Part shown: piece after piece, positions 15,915-25,927 of the stretch
Layout: every line of letters begins with the position of its first letter
Numbering within the stretch: position 1 is the first letter of the stretch
Source of the DNA: Clostridium sp.
Lineage (GTDB): Bacteria; Bacteroidota; Bacteroidia; Bacteroidales; Muribaculaceae
NCBI GenBank assembly: GCA_023663805.1
Contig: JAMPGR010000009.1
Coordinates: 1-42,314, forward strand
DNA length: 42,314 nucleotides
Direction: 5' to 3'
Position numbers and translations under genes: made by a program
Notes under the pieces: model-generated
What the model saw: only the letters and a program-made list of their open reading frames with translations
Told to the model about the DNA's origin: nothing
The model's database searches: none

Positions 15915-17225
15915 ATGAAGGAGTCGAATTCAGCGCAGAAGCCCCTCAAACCGACCGCCCTGGTCTGGCGCGAACTGGCGACGGTCGCGGTCATCGGAAC
16001 CGTGACCGGCGCGGCCGCGTGGCTGCTCAAAAAACTGATTGCGCTGATCGCCGGATGGGTGACATCGCCGTTCGACACGGCCGGTCTGAACTGGTGGTTC
16101 ATCGTGCTGCCGGTTGTCGGCATCCTTCTCGTCGGGTTCGTCGTACGCCGCTTTGTCCGTCTCCCTCTGGAGCATGCAACAGACCTGATCGACAAAGAGA
16201 TCAGAACAGGCCAAAGCCGCCTGCCTGTACGGCTGACCTACGCCTCGGTCGTCACATCGGCTCTGACACTCGGCTTCGGTGGATCGGCCGGTGCGGAAAG
16301 TCCGATCGCATACACCGGCGCGGCAATCGGCAGCAATTTCGCCCGATGGTTCCGCCTGCCGGAGCATACCTGGATGACGATGCTCGCCTGCGGCGCCGGT
16401 GCGGGGATTGCCGCGATTTTCCGGGCGCCGGTCGGGGGGATGTTCTTCGCGATCGAGGTTCTGAGGATGAAGTTCGATGTCAAAGAATTACTGCTTCTGG
16501 CGACGATATGCCTGATTTCGGGGATGACGGCGACCCAACTCGGCGGCGGAGGACCTGACGTCGCTATCGAGGGTCTCGCGGGATTCAAATGGAGCGCGGT
16601 TCTTCCGATTGTCATCTTCGCAATACTCGCCGGGGTCTATTCGCTTTTCTATCTCTACACGGGAGATCTCGTTGCCCGGAGGCTGAACCGTATGACCCGT
16701 AGACCGGTCGCGGCCAACGTCATCTCCGGCCTGATGATCGGCATCGGTCTCTCCCTTTTTCCAGCACTCTACGGCGAGGGGTTTGCCGTTGTCGAAAAGG
16801 TTGCCCGGGGCGACCTGATGGCCGCCGCCAACGGGGGCATTATGACACTTTTCTCCTCGCGCGGCAGCGGACTCGTCATCGTCGGATCGCTCGCGGGAAT
16901 ACTGCTGCTGAAGGGAATGCTGACGGCAGCGACGAACTGCGGCGGCGGTGTCGCCGGCGAATTCGCCCCGACCTTTTTTGCCGGAGCACTGCTCGGGGCG
17001 CTTGCCTGGAACCTTTTTCCCGAGGCGGACGTTCCGCCCGGACTGATGGTCGCCTGCGGAATGTCGGCGGCGATGGCCGGAATTGTCAAGGCACCGCTGA
17101 TGGCGGTCTTTCTGACGATTGAGGTCACGGGGGCTCCGTCGGTCATGGTTCCGGTCGGGATCGCCGCGCTGGTCTCCTACACAACCTGCTGTACACTCCA
17201 GCGCAGATTCTACCGAGCATGGTAG
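15915..17225 (+). CDS. ClC-family chloride channel or transporter
   Basis: The 436-residue polytopic protein has ClC core motifs: the gating-glutamate segment GFGGSAGAESP (E128), GAGAGIAAIFRAPVGG (160-175), and the C-terminal VAGEFAPTFFAG (346-357). ClC proteins move chloride or related anions across the membrane as channels or as 2Cl-/H+ exchangers. In E. coli ClC the inner proton glutamate (E203) is the second of two adjacent glutamates after the FRAP region. Here the matching pair is E181-V182, so the proton site appears to be valine, as in many channel-type ClCs. The GSGIP motif is also not evident. No CBS domains are attached. The gene stands alone, with the ruvA promoter immediately downstream. 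Confidence 0.88.
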   Translation: MKESNSAQKPLKPTALVWRELATVAVIGTVTGAAAWLLKKLIALIAGWVTSPFDTAGLNWWFIVLPVVGILLVGFVVRRFVRLPLEHATDLIDKEIRTGQSRLPVRLTYASVVTSALTLGFGGSAGAESPIAYTGAAIGSNFARWFRLPEHTWMTMLACGAGAGIAAIFRAPVGGMFFAIEVLRMKFDVKELLLLATICLISGMTATQLGGGGPDVAIEGLAGFKWSAVLPIVIFAILAGVYSLFYLYTGDLVARRLNRMTRRPVAANVISGLMIGIGLSLFPALYGEGFAVVEKVARGDLMAAANGGIMTLFSSRGSGLVIVGSLAGILLLKGMLTAATNCGGGVAGEFAPTFFAGALLGALAWNLFPEADVPPGLMVACGMSAAMAGIVKAPLMAVFLTIEVTGAPSVMVPVGIAALVSYTTCCTLQRRFYRAW

Positions 17226-17245
17226 GCGGTCCGGAAAAATATTCG

Positions 17246-17253
17246 TAATTTTG
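17246..17253 (+). promoter_or_regulatory. Putative -7 element of ruvA-sprA
   Basis: TAATTTTG lies 22 bp before the ruvA ATG. It is the only promoter-like octamer seen in the gap before ruvA, so ruvA and sprA probably share it. A matching -33 box is not seen. Confidence 0.5.
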
Positions 17254-17275
17254 CGGAGAAAGAAACAACACCGCT

Positions 17276-17860
17276 ATGATCGAATACGTCAAAGGAAAAA
17301 TCGACGAACTGACCCCGGCGACCGTCACGGTCGAGACCTCCTCCGGAGTCGGCTACATAATGAGCATCTCTCTGGCCACCTACGCCTCCCTCGAGGGGAA
17401 AGACGAGGGAAAAATCTATGTCCACGAAGCGATACGCGACGATGCCTGGCAACTCTACGGATTCGTCACCACACAGGAGCGCGAACTCTTCCGCCTGCTG
17501 ATCGGCGTCTCGGGTGTCGGGGCGAACACGGCGCGTATGATTCTCTCGTCGTTGTCGGTCGCCGAACTCGAGGAGACTATCACTTCCGGCAACCCGAAAC
17601 CGCTGAAATCGGTCAAGGGTGTCGGCGCGAAAACCGCAGAACGCATAATCATTGACCTCCACGACAAAATAAAACCCTCCGAAGCTACGTTAATAGAACA
17701 GATGCCAGGCAACGGAGAGACATTCGAGGAGGCGCTGACCGCCCTGATTGTTCTGGGCTACGCCAGAGCGCAGGCACAAAAGGTGCTGAAAAAACTCTTC
17801 GAGACGGAGCCGACCCTGAAGGTCGACGCCGCAATCCGAAAAGCCCTGGCCCTTATGTAA
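17276..17860 (+). CDS. ruvA: Holliday junction branch migration protein RuvA
   Basis: RuvA binds four-way junctions as a tetramer and loads the RuvB motor. The 194-residue length is standard. The N-terminal OB fold covers residues 1-62 (MIEYVKGKIDELTPATVTVE). The tandem helix-hairpin-helix region includes LIGVSGVGANTARMILSSLS (about 76-95) and LKSVKGVGAKTAERIIIDL. The C-terminal domain that contacts RuvB is EEALTALIVLGYARAQAQKV (about 150-169). sprA starts 10 bp after the stop. No ruvB or ruvC is in the window. Confidence 0.95.
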   Translation: MIEYVKGKIDELTPATVTVETSSGVGYIMSISLATYASLEGKDEGKIYVHEAIRDDAWQLYGFVTTQERELFRLLIGVSGVGANTARMILSSLSVAELEETITSGNPKPLKSVKGVGAKTAERIIIDLHDKIKPSEATLIEQMPGNGETFEEALTALIVLGYARAQAQKVLKKLFETEPTLKVDAAIRKALALM

Positions 17861-17870
17861 AGGCCAACCG

Positions 17871-20800
17871 ATGACGAATAAGCGTTTATCGCATAAAATC
17901 AGACATATCGCAAGACAGGCACTGCAGTTAGCGGCGGTGTCTACGCTGTTGTGTTTTTTAGTCCCAAGTATCTTTTCTCTCTCCGGCCCGAGCGTCCAGG
18001 CCCAGTATGTGCTCCAGCCGGGGATCACGCCCCCACCGCCGCCGACACCGCCCGGACCTCCGGGTCTGACGCCGCTCGACTCGGCGATTCTCCCGGTTCA
18101 ACAGACTGTTCCTCAGTCGTACGAGCAACTCCTCGCCGGCGAACTGGCGATGGACCTGCGGACCCCGTCGAATATCCGGACGACGGCCGAGTATGATGCC
18201 GAGACCGGACTATGGGTCGTCCATACCCGGATGGGGGACTACGACATCGCGACCCCGCTTTATCTGACCCCGCAGCAGTATAACGACTGGCAGATGCGCG
18301 AGGCGATGAGCCGCTACTACTACGAGCGGAATGCCGAACTCGCCCAGGGGGCGCAGGAGAAAGAGCCGTTCAACATCCTCGACATGAACTTCGCCCTCGG
18401 CCCGCTCGAGAAGATTTTCGGTCCCGGCGGCGTCAAACTGAAGACCCAGGGATCGGTCCAGATCTCGACCGGAATCAAGAGCAACAAGACCGACAATCCG
18501 GCTCTGTCGCTGACATCGCGCCGAAAGACCTACTTCGACTTCGACCAGAAAATCCAGGCGACAATCGCCGCCTCGGTCGGCGACCGCCTGAATTTTAACA
18601 TGACCTACAACACCGACGCGACCTTCGACTTCGACTCGAAGAACCTGAAACTCGCCTACGAGGGGAAAGAGGACGACATCGTCAAGGCAATCGAACTCGG
18701 AAATATCTCGCTTACGACCGGATCGAGCCTGATCCGAGGCTCGACCGCGCTATTCGGCATGAAGTCGCAGCTTCAGTTCGGCAAACTGACCGCGACCGCG
18801 CTTGTCTCGCAGCAGAACAGCGAATCGCGGACGGTCAGTTCGAAGGGGGGTGTTCAGACAACGCCCTTCTCGATCGCAGGCGACAACTACGACCAGAACC
18901 GCCACTATTTCCTGGCCCACTACTTCCGCGACAACTACGACCGCTTCGCCTCGCGCCTCCCCTACGTCTCCTCCGGCATCCAGATTACACGCGTCGAGGT
19001 CTGGGTCACGAACAAAAGCGGAAACTACAACCAGAGCCGCAACGTCGTCGCCTTTATGGACCTCGGCGAGGATTCGAACCTTGCGACCGACTACTGGACA
19101 CCGAACCCGTCGGTCGCCGTTCCATCGAACAATTCGAACAACCTTCTGTCGGTCATCAAGAACGACTACCCCGGCGCACGCAACATCAACACCGTCACCC
19201 AGGCTCTCGCCCCGCTGGCCGACTACGGCATCGAGGGCGGGCGCGACTACGAGAAGGTCGAGAGCGCCCGCCTGCTGACCGAGAGCGAATATACGGTCAA
19301 CAAGACCCTCGGATATATCTCGATCAAGAGCCAGCTCAGCAGCGACGAGGTTCTCGGCGTCGCCTTCGAGTATACCTGGAACGGACAGGTCTACCAGGTC
19401 GGCGAGTTCTCGTCAGACATCCCCTCGACAGAGAGTTCGCTCTACCTTAAGATGCTGAAGAGCACGACGGTCTCGCCGCGCCTGCCGATGTGGAAACTGA
19501 TGATGAAGAACATCTATTCGCTCGGTGCCTACCAGGTACAGAAGTCGAACTTCAAGATGAACATAAAGTATCTGAGCGACACGACCGGTATGGAAATCAA
19601 CTATCTTCCGGTTCCGGGACTGAGCAACCAGCCCCTGCTTCAGGTCATGAACCTCGACCGCCTCGACTCGAACGAAGAGTCGAACCCCGACGGCTTCTTC
19701 GACTTCGTCGAGGGATATACGATTATCTCCTCCTCGGGCAAGATTATCTTTCCGGTCGTCGAGCCCTTCGGCTCACACCTTGCCGAAAAAATAGGCAACG
19801 AGGCAATCGCTCAGGAGTATGTCTACCAGGAACTCTACGACTCGACCCTCGTCGTCGCCCGCCAGTTCGCCCACAAGAACAAATTCATCCTGACGGGCGA
19901 ATACCAGGCCTCGGCGGGCTCGCAGATACGCCTCAACGCGATGAACGTTCCGCGGGGCTCGGTCATCGTGACCGCCGGCGGCGTACAACTGACCGAAAAC
20001 TCAGACTACACGGTCGACTACTCGATGGGTATCGTGACGATTACGAACCAGAGCATTATTGACTCGGGCCAGAGCATCAGCGTCACGCTCGAGAACCAGT
20101 CGCTCTACAGCACCCAGCGCAAGACCCTCCTGGGCCTCGACCTCCAGTATAAATACAACCGCCACTTCAACTTCGGCGGCACGCTCCTCCACTTTTCCGA
20201 AAAAGCCCTGACCGAAAAGGTCAACATCGGCGACGAGGTCGTCAACAACACGATGTGGGGCCTGAATTTCAGTTACCAGAACGAGTTCCTATGGCTGACG
20301 TCGCTGCTGAACAAGATTCCGACGGTCAACGCGACGACACCGTCGCGCTTCTCCGTCGAAGGGGAGTTCGCCCAACTCGTTCCCCACACCCAGAAGTCCG
20401 GATCGAACCGGGGTTCGTCGTATATCGACGACTTCGAGTCGGCCCAGATGGGTATCGACCTTCGCTCACCCTACTCCTGGTTCCTCGCCTCGACACCCTA
20501 CGACGGCTCGAGTTCGGCACTCTTCCCCGAAGCCTCGCTGTCGAACAACGTCGACTACGGCAAGAACCGCGCCCTGCTGAACTGGTATTACATCGACCGG
20601 ATGTTCACCCAGCGCAATTCATCGCTCGCTCCCGGCTACATCAAGAGCGACCTGAAGCAGTTGTCGAACCCATATGTACGCGAGGTCACCTCGCGCGAAA
20701 TCTTCCCGGGACGCGAACTGACCTACGGCGAATCGTCGACAATCCAGACCCTGAACCTCTCCTTCTACCCGACCGAACGCGGCCCTTATAACCTCGACGC

Positions 20801-23800
20801 CGACAATATCGACGACCGCGGACACCTGCTGAACCCCGAGAAGCGCTGGGGCGGAATCATGCGCCGCCTCGACAATACGAACTTCGAGCAGTCGAACATC
20901 GAATATATCCAGTTCTGGATGATGAACCCCTTCCTCGATCCGGAGAACCCGAACTACGAGGGGGGGGACCTCTATTTCAACTTCGGCGAGATCAGCGAGG
21001 ATATTCTGAAGGACGGCCTGAAGAGTTACGAAAACGGCGTCCCGTTCGACGGCGACGACCAGTATATGAAATCGACGGTCTGGGGGCGCGTATCCTCCCA
21101 GAATTCACTGACCTACGCCTTCGACAACAACTCGTCGTCGCGCCTGGTCCAGGACGTCGGGCTCGACGGACTGAGCAACGACGACGAATTCGCCTTCGAC
21201 TCCTACCGCGAGTATGTCGAGAAACTCCGCGTCAAACTCCCGGCCGGAACCATCGAGGAGATGCTCGCCGACAAGTTCTCGCCGATGAACGACCCCGCCG
21301 GCGACAACTACCATTTCTACCGCGGCTATGACTACGACGAGGAGCGTCTCTCGATTCTCGAACGATACAAGCGCTACAATGGCGTCGAAGGAAACTCGCT
21401 GTCGCCCGAGGATGCGGCCGACCCGTTCTACCAGTCGGCCCGCTCGGCGCCCGATGTCGAGGACATCAACCAGGACAACACCCTGAACGAGTATGAGCGA
21501 TACTACCAGTATCGCGTCTCGATACGCCCCGAAGATCTCGTCGTCGGAAAGAACTACGTGACTGACCGTCAGGTCTCGATGGTGCGCACGCGCGACGGAA
21601 ACGACCAGGAGGTCGAGTGGTTCCAGTTCAAGATTCCGCTGTCGGACTACGAGAAGATCGTCGGTTCGATCAGCGACTTCTCGACAATCCGCTTCGTCCG
21701 TATGTTCATGACCGGGTTCCGCGAAGTCACCCACCTTCGCTTCGCGACCCTCGAACTGGTTCGCGGCGAATGGCGCCCCTATGACTTCAACCTGAACTCC
21801 CGCGGCGACGCTCCGGCCGAGGGACAACTCGACATCTCGGTTGTCAACATCGAGGAGAACGCCTCGCGACAGCCTGTCAACTATGTTCTTCCCCCGGGGG
21901 TCACACGTATCTCCGACCCCGGCCAGCAGCAGATTGTCCAGCTCAACGAGCAGTCGCTCTCGCTGAAGGTCACCGGGCTCCAGGCCGGCGACGGCCGCGC
22001 CGTCTACCGCAACACCTCCCACGACCTGCGTAACTACAAGCGCATGCAGATGTGGGTCCATGCCGAGGCACCGATCGAAAACACAACGCAGTTGCGCTCG
22101 GGCGAGATCTCGGTATTCATCAGGATCGGATCGGACGTAAAAAACAACTTCTACGAATATGAGGTTCCGCTGACGCTAACTCCCGCAGGCCACTACGGCG
22201 ATGACACCCAGGAACGCTACAAAGTCTGGCCGAAGGAGAACTATCTGAACTTCGACCTACAGGCCCTGGTCGACCTGAAGGAACAGCGCAACGTCGCGAA
22301 ACGGAACGAGGAGGCAGGCGTCGGCTTCGCTACACTCTATACCGGCCGCGACCCCGAGAACGAACGCAACCGGATGGCCGTCATGGGAAATCCGTCGCTC
22401 AGCGACATCCGAGTCATGCTCGTCGGAATCCGAAACAACTCGAAGACGGTAAAGGACGCGACGGTCTGGGTCAACGAACTGAAAGTAACCGACTTCAACA
22501 ACTCCGGAGGTTGGGCCGCAAAGATGTCGGCCAACCTCGGGCTGTCTGACATCGCGACCCTGAACTTCGACTACCATAAGGAGACCGCCGGGTTCGGCTC
22601 TGTCGACCAGGCCCTGAACGACCGCCGTCTCGACGACTTCGAGGAGTTCAACTTCTCGGTCCAGGGTGACGTCGGGCGTCTGTTGCCGGCGGCCGCAAAA
22701 CTCCGCGCGCCGGTGTTCTACTCCTATGCCCGCGAGACAACCTCGCCGAAATACAATCCGCTCGACCAGGATGTCCTGCTGAAAAAGGCCCTCGACGACG
22801 CGGCCGACAAACACGAGCGCGACTCGATCAACAACTATGCCATCACCCGGAACACGACCCAGAGTTTCTCTGTCTCGGGCCTGACCTTCGACGTCAAGTC
22901 GAAGAATCCGATGCCCTGGGATCCGGCGAACTTCACCTTCAATTTCTCCTTCAACAAACGGAAGAAGAACGACCCGACGACCGAATACGAAAACACGAAC
23001 GACTACCGCGGCAGTTTCCAGTATGTCTACACCCCATACATCAAAGGGCTGAAGCCTTTCAAGGGTATGAAGGGGAAAGGAAAGGGGGTCCGATTCCTGA
23101 AGGAATGGGAACTCCAGTGGCTCCCGAACTCGATATCGTTCATGACGAACATCTCGCGCTACTACTTCGAGCAGCAGACCCGCTCGGAGGTCGACCAGAT
23201 GTTCCAGCTTCCGGTCGCGGTCAGCAAGAATTTCCTATGGGATCGTCAGCTCGCCGTCACATGGAACCTGACAAAGAGCCTGAACCTGTCGTTCAACTCG
23301 AACACCTCGGCGCGTATCGAGGAGCCGACAGGCCCGGTCAACAAGTCGCGCTACCCCGACGAGTACAAGGTCTGGAAAGATTCGGTCATGCATTCGATAC
23401 GCCACCTCGGAACCCCCTGGTCCTACAACCAGACCTTCGTCGCCAGTTACCGCGCTCCGTTCAACAAAATCCCGGCGCTCGACTGGCTGACAGCCAACGT
23501 CAGTTATAACGCGACCTACCGCTGGGAACGCGGCGCGACAGTCGACGGCGAACGCCTCGGCAACTCGATCAGCAACCAGGCAACATGGAACGCCGACGGC
23601 CGCATCAACTTCGAAACGCTCTTCAACAAGTCGAAATTCCTCAAGGAAGTCAACCAGCGATTTGCCCCGAAGAAGACCCAGACACCCTCCCGGGGCAAAA
23701 AGAGCCAGAACGACCGGGCCTCGAGGTCGCTCGAAACCAGCAAGAAGAAAGCGAAACGGTTCGAAAAGACAATCAAACTGAGTCCGGACTCCAATACCGT

Positions 23801-25409
23801 TCTGAAACATAACCTAAGAACAAAAAAGGTCAAAATCTCAGCGCGAACCGCCGACACGGACCAGGCCTACCCCGTCAAGACGAAAATCGTCGACGCGAAT
23901 ACCGTCGAGATTCTGAACCGCGGCGAGGAGAACCTGAAGTTCACCGTGACTGAACAGGCCGCCAACGAGCGCGGCTTCCTCTACGACTTCGCCAGTTACG
24001 CGGCGCGCCTGGTCATGATGCCCCGAAACGCATCGGTTCGCTGGCGCAGCACCAACTCGCTCGCCCTTCCGCTGTTCACCCCCGACATCGGGAGCGTCTT
24101 CGGCCAGAGCAAACACTACGGTCCGATGGCGCCGGGTCTCGACTTCGCCTTCGGTTTTTCCGGCGAAGATTATGTCGAGAAGGCTCTGCGCCGCGGCTGG
24201 CTGATGACGGAAAGCGGCCAGACGTCGCCTGCGGTCTTCAACCACTCCGAGGAGATCAACTTCGAACTGACCCTCGAGCCGATCCGCGGACTGAAGATCG
24301 TTCTGACAACCAACCGGACCGACAACCGGACGACCCAGACCCAGTTTATGTATGAAAACCAGCCCCGGTCGCTCGCCGGATCCTATACGAAGACCCATAT
24401 GGCCCTCGGAACCGCCCTCGGCTCGAGCAGCGCGTCGAACGGCTACTACAGCAAGGCATTCGAAGACTTCCTGGCGAACATTCCGGTTATCGCCGAACGC
24501 TACGAACAGAACTACGCCGGCCGGACATATCCGAGAGGGGGCTTTATGAAGGACAGTCCCTACGCCGGACAGCCCTTCAGCCCCGAAGTCGGAACCGTCA
24601 GCCCGACCAGCAGCGACGTCCTGATTCCGGCATTCATCGCCGCATACTCCGGCACGAACCCCCGGAAGCAGTATCTCGACCCGTTCCCCTCGCTGGCCCA
24701 GGCTCTGCCGAACTGGCGTATCACCTACGACGGCCTGACCCAGTTCGGCAATATGGGAAATATCTTCAAGAGTTTCACCCTGACCCACGCCTACCAGTGT
24801 ACATACTCTGTCGGGACATACTCGTCATACCTGAACTGGATCGGTGTCGACGGAAACTACGGCTTCACACTCGACGAACTGACCGGACGCCCCGTTCCGT
24901 CGTCGCCGTTCAACATCTCTTCGGTCGCCATAACCGAAAAGTTCGCGCCGCTGATCGGCGTCAACGCGACGATGAAGAACGATATCACCTTCGGCGCCGA
25001 ATTCCGCGACCAGCGGACACTGACGCTCAACAGTTCGGCAGGCCAGATCGTCGAATCGACAACGCGGGGCATTACCGCGACGGCCGGGTATAAGTTCGTC
25101 GGGTTCAACACAGTCCTGAAAATGCGCGGTAGCCAGACCGGGGTCAGCAACGACCTGACGCTGAAAGCCGATTTCAGTTACCAGCTGACCCAGGCGCTGA
25201 TACGCCGCATCGAGAGCAACTATACCCAGGCGACCTCCGGTGCCCGGTCAATCAACATCCACTTCACGGCGAACTACGTCATGTCGAAGGCCATCACCCT
25301 CGGGATGTTCTTCGAACACCAGATCAACACCCCGATTGTCTCGTCGAACTCATACCCGACGACCAACTCGGCCTACGGAATCACACTCAATATGTCGCTT
25401 GCAAGATAA
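17871..25409 (+). CDS. sprA: Cell surface protein SprA (Sov), type IX secretion translocon
   Basis: SprA forms the giant outer-membrane beta-barrel through which type IX secretion cargo leaves the periplasm. The 2,512-residue size fits the family. A signal peptide ends at about residue 45 (PSVQA then Q), followed by a proline-rich stretch (about 49-66). The SprA N-terminal signature then appears: DLRTPSNIRTTAEYDAETG and MGDYDIATPL. Repeating family blocks include FNMTYNTDATFDFDSKNL, SLIRGSTALFGMKSQLQFGK and SYIDDFESAQMGIDLRSPY. Many short alternating strands run to the C-terminus, which ends in TLNMSLAR. A lysine-rich loop occurs near residue 1925-1985. Presence of SprA means the organism likely has the rest of the T9SS elsewhere; no other Por/Gld genes or CTD cargo are visible here. 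It is probably co-transcribed with ruvA. Confidence 0.96.
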   Translation: MTNKRLSHKIRHIARQALQLAAVSTLLCFLVPSIFSLSGPSVQAQYVLQPGITPPPPPTPPGPPGLTPLDSAILPVQQTVPQSYEQLLAGELAMDLRTPSNIRTTAEYDAETGLWVVHTRMGDYDIATPLYLTPQQYNDWQMREAMSRYYYERNAELAQGAQEKEPFNILDMNFALGPLEKIFGPGGVKLKTQGSVQISTGIKSNKTDNPALSLTSRRKTYFDFDQKIQATIAASVGDRLNFNMTYNTDATFDFDSKNLKLAYEGKEDDIVKAIELGNISLTTGSSLIRGSTALFGMKSQLQFGKLTATALVSQQNSESRTVSSKGGVQTTPFSIAGDNYDQNRHYFLAHYFRDNYDRFASRLPYVSSGIQITRVEVWVTNKSGNYNQSRNVVAFMDLGEDSNLATDYWTPNPSVAVPSNNSNNLLSVIKNDYPGARNINTVTQALAPLADYGIEGGRDYEKVESARLLTESEYTVNKTLGYISIKSQLSSDEVLGVAFEYTWNGQVYQVGEFSSDIPSTESSLYLKMLKSTTVSPRLPMWKLMMKNIYSLGAYQVQKSNFKMNIKYLSDTTGMEINYLPVPGLSNQPLLQVMNLDRLDSNEESNPDGFFDFVEGYTIISSSGKIIFPVVEPFGSHLAEKIGNEAIAQEYVYQELYDSTLVVARQFAHKNKFILTGEYQASAGSQIRLNAMNVPRGSVIVTAGGVQLTENSDYTVDYSMGIVTITNQSIIDSGQSISVTLENQSLYSTQRKTLLGLDLQYKYNRHFNFGGTLLHFSEKALTEKVNIGDEVVNNTMWGLNFSYQNEFLWLTSLLNKIPTVNATTPSRFSVEGEFAQLVPHTQKSGSNRGSSYIDDFESAQMGIDLRSPYSWFLASTPYDGSSSALFPEASLSNNVDYGKNRALLNWYYIDRMFTQRNSSLAPGYIKSDLKQLSNPYVREVTSREIFPGRELTYGESSTIQTLNLSFYPTERGPYNLDADNIDDRGHLLNPEKRWGGIMRRLDNTNFEQSNIEYIQFWMMNPFLDPENPNYEGGDLYFNFGEISEDILKDGLKSYENGVPFDGDDQYMKSTVWGRVSSQNSLTYAFDNNSSSRLVQDVGLDGLSNDDEFAFDSYREYVEKLRVKLPAGTIEEMLADKFSPMNDPAGDNYHFYRGYDYDEERLSILERYKRYNGVEGNSLSPEDAADPFYQSARSAPDVEDINQDNTLNEYERYYQYRVSIRPEDLVVGKNYVTDRQVSMVRTRDGNDQEVEWFQFKIPLSDYEKIVGSISDFSTIRFVRMFMTGFREVTHLRFATLELVRGEWRPYDFNLNSRGDAPAEGQLDISVVNIEENASRQPVNYVLPPGVTRISDPGQQQIVQLNEQSLSLKVTGLQAGDGRAVYRNTSHDLRNYKRMQMWVHAEAPIENTTQLRSGEISVFIRIGSDVKNNFYEYEVPLTLTPAGHYGDDTQERYKVWPKENYLNFDLQALVDLKEQRNVAKRNEEAGVGFATLYTGRDPENERNRMAVMGNPSLSDIRVMLVGIRNNSKTVKDATVWVNELKVTDFNNSGGWAAKMSANLGLSDIATLNFDYHKETAGFGSVDQALNDRRLDDFEEFNFSVQGDVGRLLPAAAKLRAPVFYSYARETTSPKYNPLDQDVLLKKALDDAADKHERDSINNYAITRNTTQSFSVSGLTFDVKSKNPMPWDPANFTFNFSFNKRKKNDPTTEYENTNDYRGSFQYVYTPYIKGLKPFKGMKGKGKGVRFLKEWELQWLPNSISFMTNISRYYFEQQTRSEVDQMFQLPVAVSKNFLWDRQLAVTWNLTKSLNLSFNSNTSARIEEPTGPVNKSRYPDEYKVWKDSVMHSIRHLGTPWSYNQTFVASYRAPFNKIPALDWLTANVSYNATYRWERGATVDGERLGNSISNQATWNADGRINFETLFNKSKFLKEVNQRFAPKKTQTPSRGKKSQNDRASRSLETSKKKAKRFEKTIKLSPDSNTVLKHNLRTKKVKISARTADTDQAYPVKTKIVDANTVEILNRGEENLKFTVTEQAANERGFLYDFASYAARLVMMPRNASVRWRSTNSLALPLFTPDIGSVFGQSKHYGPMAPGLDFAFGFSGEDYVEKALRRGWLMTESGQTSPAVFNHSEEINFELTLEPIRGLKIVLTTNRTDNRTTQTQFMYENQPRSLAGSYTKTHMALGTALGSSSASNGYYSKAFEDFLANIPVIAERYEQNYAGRTYPRGGFMKDSPYAGQPFSPEVGTVSPTSSDVLIPAFIAAYSGTNPRKQYLDPFPSLAQALPNWRITYDGLTQFGNMGNIFKSFTLTHAYQCTYSVGTYSSYLNWIGVDGNYGFTLDELTGRPVPSSPFNISSVAITEKFAPLIGVNATMKNDITFGAEFRDQRTLTLNSSAGQIVESTTRGITATAGYKFVGFNTVLKMRGSQTGVSNDLTLKADFSYQLTQALIRRIESNYTQATSGARSINIHFTANYVMSKAITLGMFFEHQINTPIVSSNSYPTTNSAYGITLNMSLAR

Positions 25410-25446
25410 TCAAACCGAAACATAACGAAACATCACAGACAGATAT

Positions 25447-25908
25447 ATGAAACGCAACCAACTTTTTTTGCTCCTCGCCCTGTTCCTCATCGCCATCCCG
25501 GCGTTCATCTTTACAGCCTGCTCCGACGACGACGACTTCAGCAACAAAATCAAAGTCGACGCCGTCATCGCCTCCAACGATTCGGTCCGCTACAAAATCC
25601 CCGACAATTCGTTTCTCGGAATCGAGACCGAAATCACATTCGACCTTAACGAACCGCGAGCCTGCACAATCGACATCTCCTTCAACTGCATCGATCAGGT
25701 CAACTGGCAGACCACTAGCCTCCCCTCCTTCATCACATCTCCCCAGACCTCGGGCAGCGGCGAAGGCCACCTGATTCTCAACGTCGCCGCCAACACATCC
25801 GGACAATCACGCTCCGGACGTTTCTCAATGAGACTTTTCCAGGCCGACCCGAACTCGGGCAATACAGTCGAACTAATCCACGACATCGTCGTCAATCAGC
25901 CGAAATAA
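25447..25908 (+). CDS. Putative lipoprotein of unknown function
   Basis: The 153-residue protein has a lipoprotein signal peptide with lipobox FTAC at Cys25, followed by SDDDD, an acidic tail that in Bacteroidota often marks surface-exposed or outer-membrane lipoproteins. The remaining 125 residues look like a single beta-sandwich (strands FLGIETEITFDLNE, CTIDISFNCID and HLILNVAAN, ending LIHDIVVNQPK), like the small Ig-like domains of Bacteroidota lipoproteins. It lies 37 bp after sprA and 19 bp before the ABC-F gene, so an operon is possible. A role with the SprA machinery is speculative. Confidence 0.8.
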   Translation: MKRNQLFLLLALFLIAIPAFIFTACSDDDDFSNKIKVDAVIASNDSVRYKIPDNSFLGIETEITFDLNEPRACTIDISFNCIDQVNWQTTSLPSFITSPQTSGSGEGHLILNVAANTSGQSRSGRFSMRLFQADPNSGNTVELIHDIVVNQPK

Positions 25909-25927
25909 ACCCGCCGCGAATATACAA

